Source of the DNA: Deltaproteobacteria bacterium
GTDB lineage: Bacteria; Desulfobacterota; Syntrophia; Syntrophales; UBA5619
DNA: 34,538 bases
Direction of reading: 5' to 3'
Assembly (NCBI GenBank): GCA_016935075.1
Contig: JAFGRP010000186.1
Location: forward strand, 1-34,538
Shown: positions 25,989 to 34,538 of the stretch, one piece after another
Position numbering within the stretch: position 1 is the stretch's first letter
Layout of the letters: every line of letters starts with the position of its first letter
The notes under the pieces: model-generated
Told to the model about the DNA's origin: nothing
Databases searched by the model: none
What the model saw: only the letters and a program-made list of their open reading frames with translations
Translations under genes and position numbers: made by a program

Positions 25989-27068
25989 TTATATCAGTGT
26001 AAGATCCTTGGAAGTCCGCGTCAGGATTTCACAGCCCTCTTGGGTGACGAGAACCGTATCCTCGATCCGGATCCCCCAGAGACCGGGAAGATAGACCCCC
26101 GGCTCGACGGTGACCACCATGCCGGCCCGGAGGAGCTCTTCCCGGCCCGCGGCCAGGCGCGGCGCCTCATGGACGTCCAGCCCCACGCCGTGGCCGGTGC
26201 CGTGCGCAAACGCGCTCGCCAGCCCCTCTCCGGCCAGATGGGACCGGGCAACGCCGTCGATCTCCCCGCACGAAACGCCCGCCCGGATCGCCCGGATCGC
26301 CCGGTCGTGGGCCTCCAGCACGTGCCGGTAGACCTCCCGCTGGCGCTCCGACGCGCGCCCCACAAAAAAAGTGCAGGTCTCGTCCGAATGGTACCCGTCC
26401 CAGACCGCCCCGTAATCGATCATCACGCAATCCCCGTCCGCGATCGCGCGTCGTCCCGGCGTCGCGTGGGGGAATGCCGAATTGGCCCCTGCCGCGACGA
26501 TCGTTTCGAAGGAGACCTTTTCCGCACCGCCGCGCCGCATCCGGTATTCCAGTTCGAGGGCGATCTCCTCCTCCCGGATGCCGGGCCGGATCATTCCCCG
26601 CAACGAGGCGAGGGCCTCTGCGGAAATCCGCGCCGCCTCACGGATCCGGTCGATCTCTCCAAGATCCTTGACGGCCCGGAGAAATCCGAAATCCTTCGGA
26701 AGAGGCCGAAGCGCCGCCTCCGGAAGCGCCTCTTTGAGGTTCAGGTACTCCTCCACCGACAGGAAGGGCGATTCAAAACCGACCGATCCGACTCCGTGCC
26801 GACGGGCCGCCGCCGCAATTCCCTCGATCCGGTTGCGGCATTCAAAGATCTCGGCGCCCCGGGTCTCGGCCCGCGCCTGGGTCGCATACCGCCCGTCTAC
26901 GAGGAGCGTCAGCCAGTCCGGACCGGCCATCAGGGCCCCTTCGCCGCCGGTGAAACCGGTCAGATAGCGGATATTCTTTTCATTGAAAATGAGCATGGCG
27001 CCCGTTTCCGGAAATTCCGAACGCAGGCGGCCCACCCGATCCTCGCAGGGCAAGGGATCATGCAGCAT
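25989..27068 (-). CDS. Xaa-Pro aminopeptidase / M24 family peptidase
   Basis: FNEKNIRYLTGFTGGEGALMAGPDWLTLLVDGRY; metal ligands VMIDYGAVWDGYHSDETCTF, AHGTGHGVGLDVHEAP, VVTVEPGVYLPGLWGIRIEDTVLVT. Start 27068 (MLHDPLP) preferred over 27338, which overlaps the TPR gene. Confidence 0.9.
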   Translation of the reverse strand: MLHDPLPCEDRVGRLRSEFPETGAMLIFNEKNIRYLTGFTGGEGALMAGPDWLTLLVDGRYATQARAETRGAEIFECRNRIEGIAAAARRHGVGSVGFESPFLSVEEYLNLKEALPEAALRPLPKDFGFLRAVKDLGEIDRIREAARISAEALASLRGMIRPGIREEEIALELEYRMRRGGAEKVSFETIVAAGANSAFPHATPGRRAIADGDCVMIDYGAVWDGYHSDETCTFFVGRASERQREVYRHVLEAHDRAIRAIRAGVSCGEIDGVARSHLAGEGLASAFAHGTGHGVGLDVHEAPRLAAGREELLRAGMVVTVEPGVYLPGLWGIRIEDTVLVTQEGCEILTRTSKDLTLI

Positions 27069-27744
27069 GGCCGCGCACCCTGCCGATATTGTCCAGCCAG
27101 CGGGAAAGCTCGGCGATAACCCCCGCATACCGCTCTTCGGAGGCGCTCCCGAGAATCCGGCCGCGGACTTCCCGAAGCAGCCCGGAGGCCCTCTCGTTTT
27201 GCGGCTCCTGCCCGACGATCTTCTCCAGAAGTTCCTCGGCCGGCCGGAGATGACCCTGGCGGATATAGAGTTCCGCGAGGGTTGTCGTCCGGAAGTCGGG
27301 GGGAATCCCGGCGTCTTCCTCCGTTTTTCCCTCCGCATCCGTTCCGCGGGGTTCTTCGATGCCCTCCCACCGCTCCATGATTCCCCGGATGCGGGTCTCC
27401 CCGGGATTGAGAGCCATGCATTTCCGGTAAAACGTTTCCGCCGAATCCTCCATCCCCTTTTTCATGCAGAGGTCGCCCATGCAGGCATAGACCCGGGAGA
27501 GACTCGCGATGATCTCCTCCATTTCCTGGAGCATGTCCCTGGTCTCGTCGATTCTCCCCTGCTGGAGCCAGGCGCGGCAGATCCCGAGACGGGCGTCCAG
27601 ATCCCCCGGGTTTCGCCTCAGTCTCGCCCGGGCCATATCCAGGGCCGGCTGTGGTTCGTTCCGGTCAAAGCAGGCCTCTATTTGCGAGAGGAACACCTTC
27701 CTCTCCTGCTCGTATCCCGCAGGGTAGAATTCCCGGTTATCCAT
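27058..27744 (-). CDS. Tetratricopeptide-repeat protein
   Basis: LYIRQGHLRPAEELLEKIVGQEPQNERA, MARARLRRNPGDLDARLGICRAWLQQGRIDETRDMLQEMEE, TPR periodicity. Overlaps the M24 start by 11 nt. Confidence 0.75.
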   Translation of the reverse strand: MDNREFYPAGYEQERKVFLSQIEACFDRNEPQPALDMARARLRRNPGDLDARLGICRAWLQQGRIDETRDMLQEMEEIIASLSRVYACMGDLCMKKGMEDSAETFYRKCMALNPGETRIRGIMERWEGIEEPRGTDAEGKTEEDAGIPPDFRTTTLAELYIRQGHLRPAEELLEKIVGQEPQNERASGLLREVRGRILGSASEERYAGVIAELSRWLDNIGRVRGHAA

Positions 27745-27975
27745 GGGTCATCTTCTGTTCAATATTTCCAGTATGTTAGAGAATTACGGCCGAAAACGGA
27801 TTGAACGCTAACACAGCCCTCAAGAGCGTGTCAAGCGCGAAAAACCCCCGGACCGCCTGCGGCGACATTTTTGATGTTGCGGACGGCAATGATCAAAGGA
27901 TTTCGGGACAAACGGACGGTTTTTCCGATCACCCGGCATTCCGGGCGGATCGGGGCATCCGCTCCGTTATGGAAA

Positions 27976-28003
27976 GCCCCCTCCCCCGGGGCGGGGAGGG
28001 GGC
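27976..28003. repeat. GC-rich hairpin (11-bp perfect stem)
   Basis: GCCCCCTCCCC-CGGGGC-GGGGAGGGGGC, between the TPR gene and the TAXI gene. Confidence 0.7.
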
Positions 28004-28102
28004 GGCGCCCCTTCGGAAGGAATACCCGCCCCGGCTGCACCGCCGCCCGATTTCCGATGACCCTGAAATGCTTTCGGTACAGGCAGCAATGGCAATATGA
28101 TT

Positions 28103-29110
28103 TTATTTCATCCACCCTCTCTCCCGATAATATTTTTCAGCCCCGGGATGAAGGGGAATTTGCATTTGCACCATCTTCCAGGCATCTTCGGGAATGCAAT
28201 TTTTAAAGCCCGCATGCGCCTTGACCAACTGCTCCTTATTCTCCACAATCGACTTCGTGAGAACATAAGCCAATTCCGGATTGAGATCCCGGTGGGCGAT
28301 CAGAATCGACGGATATCCCACCATCGGAACCGCCTGATCCTGACCCTTGAAGGTCTTCTCCGGCAGAACCGATTCCTGAAAGCCGTAATTCTCCAGTTTG
28401 TCTATGATCGCCTGGGAGTAAGGCAAGAAGACCACGTCCGTCGAAATGGCCAGCTCCGAAATCGCCGGATGACCTGCCACAATCACCTGCACCCAGATGT
28501 GGGCTTTCCCATCGATCATCTGATTCGAGGCCACGCCCGTTGAGGTGGGCGTAACGGACCCTCCCCAGGATTTAATATCGTCATAGGTTATCCCATAGGC
28601 CTCCAGGAGTAAACGCAAAGAAACCTCCCCCGAGCTTCCCGTCGGCTGGGTCACAATCCGCACCGGCATCTTCTTTTTGGCCACATCCTCCAGGTTTGTA
28701 ATCCCCGAAGATTTCGTGGCCACGGCGGCCAGATAATATTTATCCAGCGCCCCGACCATCCCGCGAATCTCCGGAACGGGTTTGGGGAAAGCCACTTTCC
28801 CCTGGATGGCCCAGCGGGCAACGGTGGTATTGCAAAAGGCCACCTCGGCGTCTCCTTTTTCGACCAACAGAACATTGGCCGGCGCCCCGCCATAAGGAAG
28901 AACGTCGATGGTCGAACCTTTGGGCAGGACGCCTCTCCACAACTTGGCAAAAGTCGCTCCGTACACATACCAGGCACTGCCCAGATCCATGGAAGCCAGC
29001 CGCAGGTGCACGGGATTTTTAACCGTCTGGGCCTGGACCGGAATGACCAGAAAGGAAAGAATCGCCGCCACGACGATGACGCAATAAACGAACCTCTTTT
29101 TTCTCCGCAT
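28103..29110 (-). CDS. TRAP transporter solute receptor, TAXI family
   Basis: RBS aaggagg before MRRKKRFVYCVIVVAAILSFLVIPVQAQ. LASMDLGSAWYVYGATFAKLWRGVLPKGSTIDVLPYGGAPANVLLVEKGDAEVAFCNTTVA. Confidence 0.85.
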   Translation of the reverse strand: MRRKKRFVYCVIVVAAILSFLVIPVQAQTVKNPVHLRLASMDLGSAWYVYGATFAKLWRGVLPKGSTIDVLPYGGAPANVLLVEKGDAEVAFCNTTVARWAIQGKVAFPKPVPEIRGMVGALDKYYLAAVATKSSGITNLEDVAKKKMPVRIVTQPTGSSGEVSLRLLLEAYGITYDDIKSWGGSVTPTSTGVASNQMIDGKAHIWVQVIVAGHPAISELAISTDVVFLPYSQAIIDKLENYGFQESVLPEKTFKGQDQAVPMVGYPSILIAHRDLNPELAYVLTKSIVENKEQLVKAHAGFKNCIPEDAWKMVQMQIPLHPGAEKYYRERGWMK

Positions 29111-29448
29111 GGTAAGCCTCCTTCTTTCAATGGAATCAATGTTTGGAAGTTTTTGAACCATTGGATTGATTCAATCCCATCCTCCCTCTGCAGCAGACGA
29201 TCATCCGTTCGGGCTTCTTATCATCTAATCCGGATATGACACGGTCAAATACCCGTGCGGTTCATGAATGCATTTCAGATCTGGTACGGCGCAGAGGAGA
29301 ACTGAGGTTATCATGGCGTTTTTCTCACAAGTCGTGACAGCAGCCGAAACACCGGCCTAACTCCGGAAAAACCGGCCTTCCTATACCACAAAAAGCCGTG
29401 TTGTCAAGTCCGACGGTCCGGTCAAAAGTCTAAAATCCACCACGAACG

Positions 29449-29523
29449 CCAACCCGGCAAAAGCCGGTATCCGGAAATATCGGATGGTTACAGGAGCACG
29501 GACCCCGGCTTTCGCCGGGTTGG
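29449..29523. repeat. Inverted-repeat element (19-bp arms, one mismatch)
   Basis: CCAACCCGGCAAAAGCCGG (29449-29467) versus CCGGCTTTCGCCGGGTTGG (29505-29523). Confidence 0.7.
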
Positions 29524-29577
29524 CGGCTTCTTGGGGGTTCGTCAAGCCGGGTGCAGGGAAAATGGGCGCGGCTCCGT

Positions 29578-30828
29578 TCATACCCCCCGCGGCATGCGGT
29601 AAAAAAACCGGAACAGAGCGGCAATCTGCAGGACGGCGGCCGTACCGAAGGCCAGCGCATAGCCCTCCGCAGCGTAAATTCCGCGACCCGCGGGGAAGAG
29701 GTTGATCATGATACCCATACCCCACTGGACCAGGAAGGATGTGACAAACACCATAAAGGCGAGCGCCGTGTTGGCACGGCCCGCCATCGTGACCGGAAAT
29801 GTCCGGGAGAGAATGGCAAAGCTTACGGTTCCCGCGGTGCCGAGAAAACCGAACAGAAGCCAGATGAGGGGCTGCATTTCCGAGTAGCCCAGAACCAGCG
29901 TCGTCTGAACCAGCACTGCAAAGCCGACCCCGATTCCCACGACATAACTCGGCGCAATGCCGGCGCGCTCCAGACGAGAGGCAAGGTTGCCCATGGTCAT
30001 GTGACCCGCCACCATAGCGACGGCCGCAAGCAGAAGATAATTCGCGATTTCAACGCGCGTGAAGCCCCCGACGTCTTTCATCCAGCGCGCAGCCCAAAGC
30101 CCCTGCAGGGACATGAAGATCGATTGGGAAAGCATGGTGAGCGGGGCAATGCGCCGGAATTCACTGTTTCTGACGATCTGTCCGAAACCGTTGAATTGTT
30201 CCCTGATCGTCATGTGGGACGCCGCTGCGCGCCGCTCCGGGACAAGACCGAAGATGAGCGCGCTGTTGACGGCGAAGGCAACGGCAACACCGGTAAACAG
30301 GATGCGCCAATCGACCCGCTGCAGCGCCCATTCGACCGGCGCGGTGGAGACGAGGGCGCCGATCCCGCCGGCAGCGAGGATCCAGCCGTTGAGTCCCGCA
30401 AGCCGCTGCCGGGAAAACCAGATTGCATTCGCCTGGAACCCCGCCATCAGGCACGCGCTGACCCCCAGACCGATGAGCGCGCGTCCGACGACCAGCTGAA
30501 AAATGCCGCTGCCCCAGGCGAACAACAGCGATCCCGCGGCCGCGACAAGCAGCAGGGATCCCTCCACGCGGCGCGGCCCGAAGCGGTCGAGCAGTACGCC
30601 GAGCATGGGTTGAAACATCGCGAACGTGAGAAAATAGACGCTGGTCAGGAGTCCGAGATCGGAGGCGCCGAGATGAAACGTCCTCACCAAATCGGGTGCG
30701 ATGACGGCGTTCACGTTGCGGGTGAGATAGGAGAGGAAATATCCGCAGGCGAACGGTCCAAGCAGCGCCGGCAACAGGATACGGCCTTCCGGCGGGTCGG
30801 GCACTTGGGATGCGGCGATATCTTTCAT
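29578..30828 (-). CDS. Major facilitator superfamily transporter
   Basis: About 12 hydrophobic segments; LLTSVYFLTFAMFQPMLGVLLDRFGPRRVEGSLLLVAAAGSLLFAWG typical MFS loop 2-3 motif. Confidence 0.88.
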   Translation of the reverse strand: MKDIAASQVPDPPEGRILLPALLGPFACGYFLSYLTRNVNAVIAPDLVRTFHLGASDLGLLTSVYFLTFAMFQPMLGVLLDRFGPRRVEGSLLLVAAAGSLLFAWGSGIFQLVVGRALIGLGVSACLMAGFQANAIWFSRQRLAGLNGWILAAGGIGALVSTAPVEWALQRVDWRILFTGVAVAFAVNSALIFGLVPERRAAASHMTIREQFNGFGQIVRNSEFRRIAPLTMLSQSIFMSLQGLWAARWMKDVGGFTRVEIANYLLLAAVAMVAGHMTMGNLASRLERAGIAPSYVVGIGVGFAVLVQTTLVLGYSEMQPLIWLLFGFLGTAGTVSFAILSRTFPVTMAGRANTALAFMVFVTSFLVQWGMGIMINLFPAGRGIYAAEGYALAFGTAAVLQIAALFRFFYRMPRGV

Positions 30829-31114
30829 GGTTGGCGCCGAATTGCCTCAAACAAAATCTTATTCCCCTTTTCAGTCGCCTTCAGGATTTCCATGCGCCCT
30901 GTCCTTAAAGTTCAAGCAGAATCTTCCGATATAAATCTTTTTCCCGCTCCGGCAGCCTCTCCAGGACGGGGATGGCCGGGGAGAAGTCCGGCGCCTCCCC
31001 TTCGCTGATCTGCCGGAAATGCCGTCCCCGGCTGTAAGACCGCAGGGCGGCATCCCCTTGAAACGGCTATCCCCTCCAGGGAATAACCACACCTGAGAGC
31101 CTGCAATTTCCCAA

Positions 31115-31621
31115 TCAAACGCGCCCGGTTTTGTCTATAGGATTTTTCGTTGCACTGTGGTTTGGGGATGCGTCGATCTTCCGGTTTCGATGCCGAAGCC
31201 ACTCCCACTGGTTGAGCTTTTGGAGCCGCGCTATCATGACGAGCAGGATGCGTCTGAGTAACTTTAACTGGAGTTCCAGGGTGAGTTCGTTGAGATGATC
31301 CGCATCGAACGTCAAAACAAGACATTCCGTCTTGGCTTCAACACTCGCCGTACGGGGAGTTCCCATCAGGCCGACCTCGCCGAATATATCCCCGGTACCG
31401 AGCACCGACATGACTTTTCCATTCAAGATGACTTCAGCCTGCCCCACGATCAGGATGAACATACGGAAGTCGATTTCTCCCGCCGTGATGATCCGGTTGC
31501 CGGGCGATACCTTGATCCACGAACATTTCTCCAGAAGAATGCCGATTTCATCATGGTTGAAGCAGTCGAAAAACGGGATATCTTCGATCAGCGGCAAGAT
31601 TGTTTTTTTCAAATCTTCCAT
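31115..31621 (-). CDS. Cyclic-nucleotide-binding-domain protein (no HTH)
   Basis: ILLEKCSWIKVSPGNRIITAGEIDFRMFILIVGQAEVILNG...LGTGDIFGEVGLMGTPRTASVEAKTECLVLTFD, CNB-fold signature. Confidence 0.8.
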   Translation of the reverse strand: MEDLKKTILPLIEDIPFFDCFNHDEIGILLEKCSWIKVSPGNRIITAGEIDFRMFILIVGQAEVILNGKVMSVLGTGDIFGEVGLMGTPRTASVEAKTECLVLTFDADHLNELTLELQLKLLRRILLVMIARLQKLNQWEWLRHRNRKIDASPNHSATKNPIDKTGRV

Positions 31622-31933
31622 CGTTCAAGCAGGACAGGCCTTCGGACCGTCGCAAGTCATAACCTGTCGTTTATATTTATAATTGTTTGATAACTGCTAC
31701 GTCCGTTTATACAAAAATATTTTCAGGATGTCAAATGGTTTCATCCCGGCGGCGCTTCCGGTAACCTTTCAGTGACTTTCGCAGAGGCTCCCCGTGGTCA
31801 TGAGGTGCAGCCTGCAATTGTGCTGCTGAGGCCTTGCGGATTCTCTCTTTGGTACCTCGGTCGATCAGCGGCAAATCCCCAACGCGAAAAGCGGGATAAA
31901 GGACCACCGCCCGGACAGGCGGGGAACAAAAAA

Positions 31934-31965
31934 GGGGCGGCGCCCTGAATCATGGGCGCCGCCCC
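31934..31965 (-). terminator. Rho-independent terminator for the minus-strand Ig-like lipoprotein gene
   Basis: GGGGCGGCGCCC-TGAATCAT-GGGCGCCGCCCC (12-bp stem) followed on the minus strand by a T-run (TTTTTTGTT). Confidence 0.75.
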
Positions 31966-32010
31966 CCTGTTCTTGGTGTCCGTCTGTTTTCCGTTTCCCT
32001 GTTCTGCCGG

Positions 32011-32049
32011 TCCTTGGTTTCCCCGCCACCAAGACGGGGAAACCGAGGA
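32011..32049. repeat. Second hairpin between the Ig-like gene and its terminator
   Basis: TCCTTGGTTTCCCCG-CCACCAAGA-CGGGGAAACCGAGGA, 15-bp arms with one wobble. Confidence 0.65.
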
Positions 32050-32096
32050 CTACCGTGAACCTTTGAGACCGTGACTGCCGCAAACCGAAAACCGTT

Positions 32097-34106
32097 TTAC
32101 GGATTCAATGTTATTGTAACAAATGCATCCGCCCCGCCCGAACTTGCCTTCACCAGAACACTGGCAGCAGGACCTAAGTTGCGAGTAAAGACCACACTTG
32201 CCTTGCCGGTTCCGTCCGTGACCGCCGAGGCACTGGAGAGGGTGACCGTTACACCTGCAACGCTCACGCTCTCAATCGAGAAGGTGACCGTCCTGCCGCT
32301 GACCGTCTGCGAAGGATCCGCACTGCTGACCGCTGCGGTCAGGACGCTGGTCCCCCCTAAAGGCACGGTTGCCGGATTTGCAGCCAGGGCAAGGCCGTAG
32401 CCCGCAACCGTCGCCGGATACGTGATGACCGCGGCATTCGTGTAGGTATAGCCGCCGATCGCGATGCTTGCCGTTACCACATTGGTATGCGCCCCGGTAA
32501 CGCCGCTGCCCGTGTATGTGACCACCGCGTTGCCGTTGCCGTCGGTGGTCGCCGTTGCCGGGAACAGCGAACCGCCGGTGGCGGTAAACGTAACCGTGAC
32601 ACCGCTGATCGGCTCGTCCGCGTTGTTCTTCACGTTTGCGGTGATGACGCTGTTGGACGTCGAGGTCGCCAGTGTCGTGGGCTTCGCCTCAACGGTGATT
32701 CTGAAAGCCGCGGTCGACGAGCCCGTGACCGTGATCGCCACGGCGTCCATCGCCGTGCCGACGGCCGCCTGGACCGTATCCTGAACGGTCGCTGTGTTGC
32801 TTCCCGGCCGGTAGATCACGATCGCGTTGCCGGTGCCGTCCGTCATCACGGCCGCCGCGGAGAGCGTCGCTCCGCTCGAGTTGACCGGCAGCGTGAAGAG
32901 CACCGTGACGCCGGGGGCGGCCTTGTCTGTTCCATCCGTGTCGGTCGTGGTCACCTTGGCGTTAATGATGCTGACATCCCCCGCCTTCACGCTCGTGGGC
33001 GTTGCGGTGATATCCACCGTGTAGATCGACGGCTGCGCCGACGTCCGCGTGACAATGACCACGGCGCTCCTGCCGTCCGCCAGCAGGCCCTGGACCGTAT
33101 CCTGGACCGTGGTGCCCGGCGCCAGGTTGCCCGCCCGGTAGACAATTGTCTGGCCGACCGGAACCGTGATCGTGTTGACGGCGAACCCGCCGCTGTTGAT
33201 GAAGGCGCCGCCGCTGGCGTTCACCGGGATGGTGTAGGTCACATCCCCTTCCGCACCCGTGGCCGTGATGATCGTCGTCTGGCCCGCGGGAACCGATGTC
33301 GGATTCGCAGTGAGTGTGAATGCCGGTGGAGCCACGCCGGCCGAGCGCGTGATGTTCACGGCCTTGCTGGAGTAAAAGTCGCTCCCGATCAGTTCGGCCA
33401 TGACCGAGTCGAAAACCTCACTGGTCGCGTAGTTGTTCCCGGCCTTGTAGACCGCCGTCGCGAAACCGCTGCTGTCGGTGTAGGTCGTGTAGACCGCGCC
33501 GGTCTGCCCGCCGTAGGAGAAGACGGCGCCGCTGGTGTTCACGGGCATCGTGAACGTGACGGGCACGCCCATGACGTGGTTGCCGCCTCCGTCGACGACC
33601 TCCACCGTGACCACGGAGGTCTGGCCGGCGACCACCTCTTCGGGTTTTGCCTCCATCTTCGTAATGCTGGGCTGGACCAGTCCACCGGACTTGTTGATGT
33701 AGATCGAAGCCGTGGCACCGGTTGACGTGGTCACGCGCACATTGTCCGAATACATGCTGCTTCCCGACGTAAACAGGCACGTGGCCGTGCCGTCGCTGCC
33801 CGTACGGTCGCTCGAGGCGACCAGCGAGCCGCCGTTGCCTGAATTTACGATCGAAAAGGAGACCTTCTCGTTGACCACCGGCACGACGGTCCCGTCGCTG
33901 CGGGTATTGCTGACATAGGCTCTCAGGGTGATGGTGCCGTTCACACCGACGGTTGCGGAGGTGATGATGGATCCGGCATCATCGATGAACCGAACGGTCC
34001 CCGTCCCCATCGGATCGGCCGTGCTGCCGCCGCCGCTGCCGCAACCGCAGATGCAGAGCGCCAGGATGCAGAGAAACAGTCCTGATAGATAAAAATTCTT
34101 ACGCAT
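32097..34106 (-). CDS. Lipoprotein with tandem bacterial Ig-like (Big/invasin-type) domains
   Basis: MRKNFYLSGLFLCILALCICGCGSGGG (signal plus lipobox Cys); repeated ...VTFTATGGSLFPATATTDGNGNAVVTYTG... units. Confidence 0.82.
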   Translation of the reverse strand: MRKNFYLSGLFLCILALCICGCGSGGGSTADPMGTGTVRFIDDAGSIITSATVGVNGTITLRAYVSNTRSDGTVVPVVNEKVSFSIVNSGNGGSLVASSDRTGSDGTATCLFTSGSSMYSDNVRVTTSTGATASIYINKSGGLVQPSITKMEAKPEEVVAGQTSVVTVEVVDGGGNHVMGVPVTFTMPVNTSGAVFSYGGQTGAVYTTYTDSSGFATAVYKAGNNYATSEVFDSVMAELIGSDFYSSKAVNITRSAGVAPPAFTLTANPTSVPAGQTTIITATGAEGDVTYTIPVNASGGAFINSGGFAVNTITVPVGQTIVYRAGNLAPGTTVQDTVQGLLADGRSAVVIVTRTSAQPSIYTVDITATPTSVKAGDVSIINAKVTTTDTDGTDKAAPGVTVLFTLPVNSSGATLSAAAVMTDGTGNAIVIYRPGSNTATVQDTVQAAVGTAMDAVAITVTGSSTAAFRITVEAKPTTLATSTSNSVITANVKNNADEPISGVTVTFTATGGSLFPATATTDGNGNAVVTYTGSGVTGAHTNVVTASIAIGGYTYTNAAVITYPATVAGYGLALAANPATVPLGGTSVLTAAVSSADPSQTVSGRTVTFSIESVSVAGVTVTLSSASAVTDGTGKASVVFTRNLGPAASVLVKASSGGADAFVTITLNP

Positions 34107-34266
34107 GACCCATCCTCCTTGAAAGACCAATCCCCTTCATGATGTGATCCGGAAAGGCTTCGGCGCGGGGGTCAAAATCCGCGCGGCCGTTGCCGTCTCC
34201 GGGAAAATACGTTGTGCCTGCAAAGATCCCCATTCTTCTGCCGCTCACCCGATTCGCGCGCCGGTC

Positions 34267-34538
34267 TTATTTCCCCGCCGTCTTGAATGCGCGCGCCAGG
34301 CTCTGGGCCTCGGCGACCTGATCCGGAGACATCCAGACCGTCAGACGGTCCCGCTCGGTCGTCGCCCTCGCCTCGCCCTTGGCTGAAGCCAGGATATAAA
34401 ACGACAGCGCCACGACGTCGCTCTGGGGGACGCCCTGCCCCTTTTCGTAAAGCCTGCCGGCGTAGAACTGGGCCTGCGTGTTCCCCTGCTCCGCCGCCTT
34501 GAGATACCACTTGGCCGCTTCCTGGTAGTCCTGGGGAA
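34267..34538 (-). CDS. Sel1-repeat protein, C-terminal fragment (truncated by window edge)
   Basis: Minus-strand translation PQDYQEAAKWYLKAAEQGNTQAQFYAGRLYEKGQGVPQSDVVALSFYILASAKGEARATTERDRLTVWMSPDQVAEAQSLARAFKTAGK*. Not in the supplied ORF list because its start lies outside the window. Confidence 0.8.
   Translation of the reverse strand, partial: PQDYQEAAKWYLKAAEQGNTQAQFYAGRLYEKGQGVPQSDVVALSFYILASAKGEARATTERDRLTVWMSPDQVAEAQSLARAFKTAGK

Noticed and set aside
29551-31008. 485-aa plus-strand ORF opposite the MFS transporter
   Set aside because: Hydrophilic, repetitive-charge translation; the opposite strand encodes a clear MFS protein.
32487-33725. 412-aa plus-strand ORF opposite the Ig-like lipoprotein
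   Set aside because: Arg/Asp/Gly-rich shadow frame; the minus strand has signal peptide, lipobox and repeat domains.
34172-34510. 112-aa minus-strand ORF from the ORF track
   Set aside because: Wrong frame; another minus-strand frame gives a clean Sel1-repeat protein running to the window edge.
1-34538. tRNA, rRNA or tmRNA genes
   Set aside because: Visual scan found no convincing T-loop/anticodon patterns or rRNA segments; tRNAscan-SE/Infernal would be needed to exclude them.

Overview
The window is bacterial, and gene content suggests a Deltaproteobacteria/Syntrophales-like anaerobe (inference). It has two compositional parts. (A) About 1.1-16.5 kb is a lower-GC catabolic island: a SucCD-like acyl-CoA ligase pair, a crotonase, two MaoC-type (de)hydratases, a signal-less ModA-like protein, a DctP-DctQ-DctM TRAP transporter, a divergent PrpR-type sigma-54 activator, a fumarate-reductase-like flavoprotein with a possible decayed Fe-S/CCG partner, and a CitE-like CoA lyase. 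The module is bracketed by two ~260 bp direct copies of one regulatory cassette. Each copy carries two tandem TTTCA-N12-TGAAA sites 31 bp apart and a consensus -24/-12 sigma-54 promoter (TTGGCACGCTGATTGC). The parts suggest a sigma-54-controlled route for a C4/C5 dicarboxylic acid (itaconate, mesaconate or citramalate type). (B) About 16.6-34.5 kb is a high-GC, mainly minus-strand core: holA, LOG protein, rpsU, carB, carA, hisC, LipM-like, gcvH, M24 peptidase, TPR protein, TAXI-TRAP binding protein, MFS transporter, cNMP-binding protein, Ig-like lipoprotein and a Sel1 protein. The main surprise in (B) is that CarA appears to have lost all three glutaminase catalytic residues (Cys to Ala, His to Ile, Glu to Gly). 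Several perfect or near-perfect palindromic elements are also present. All assignments are by eye from the sequence; no searches were run.
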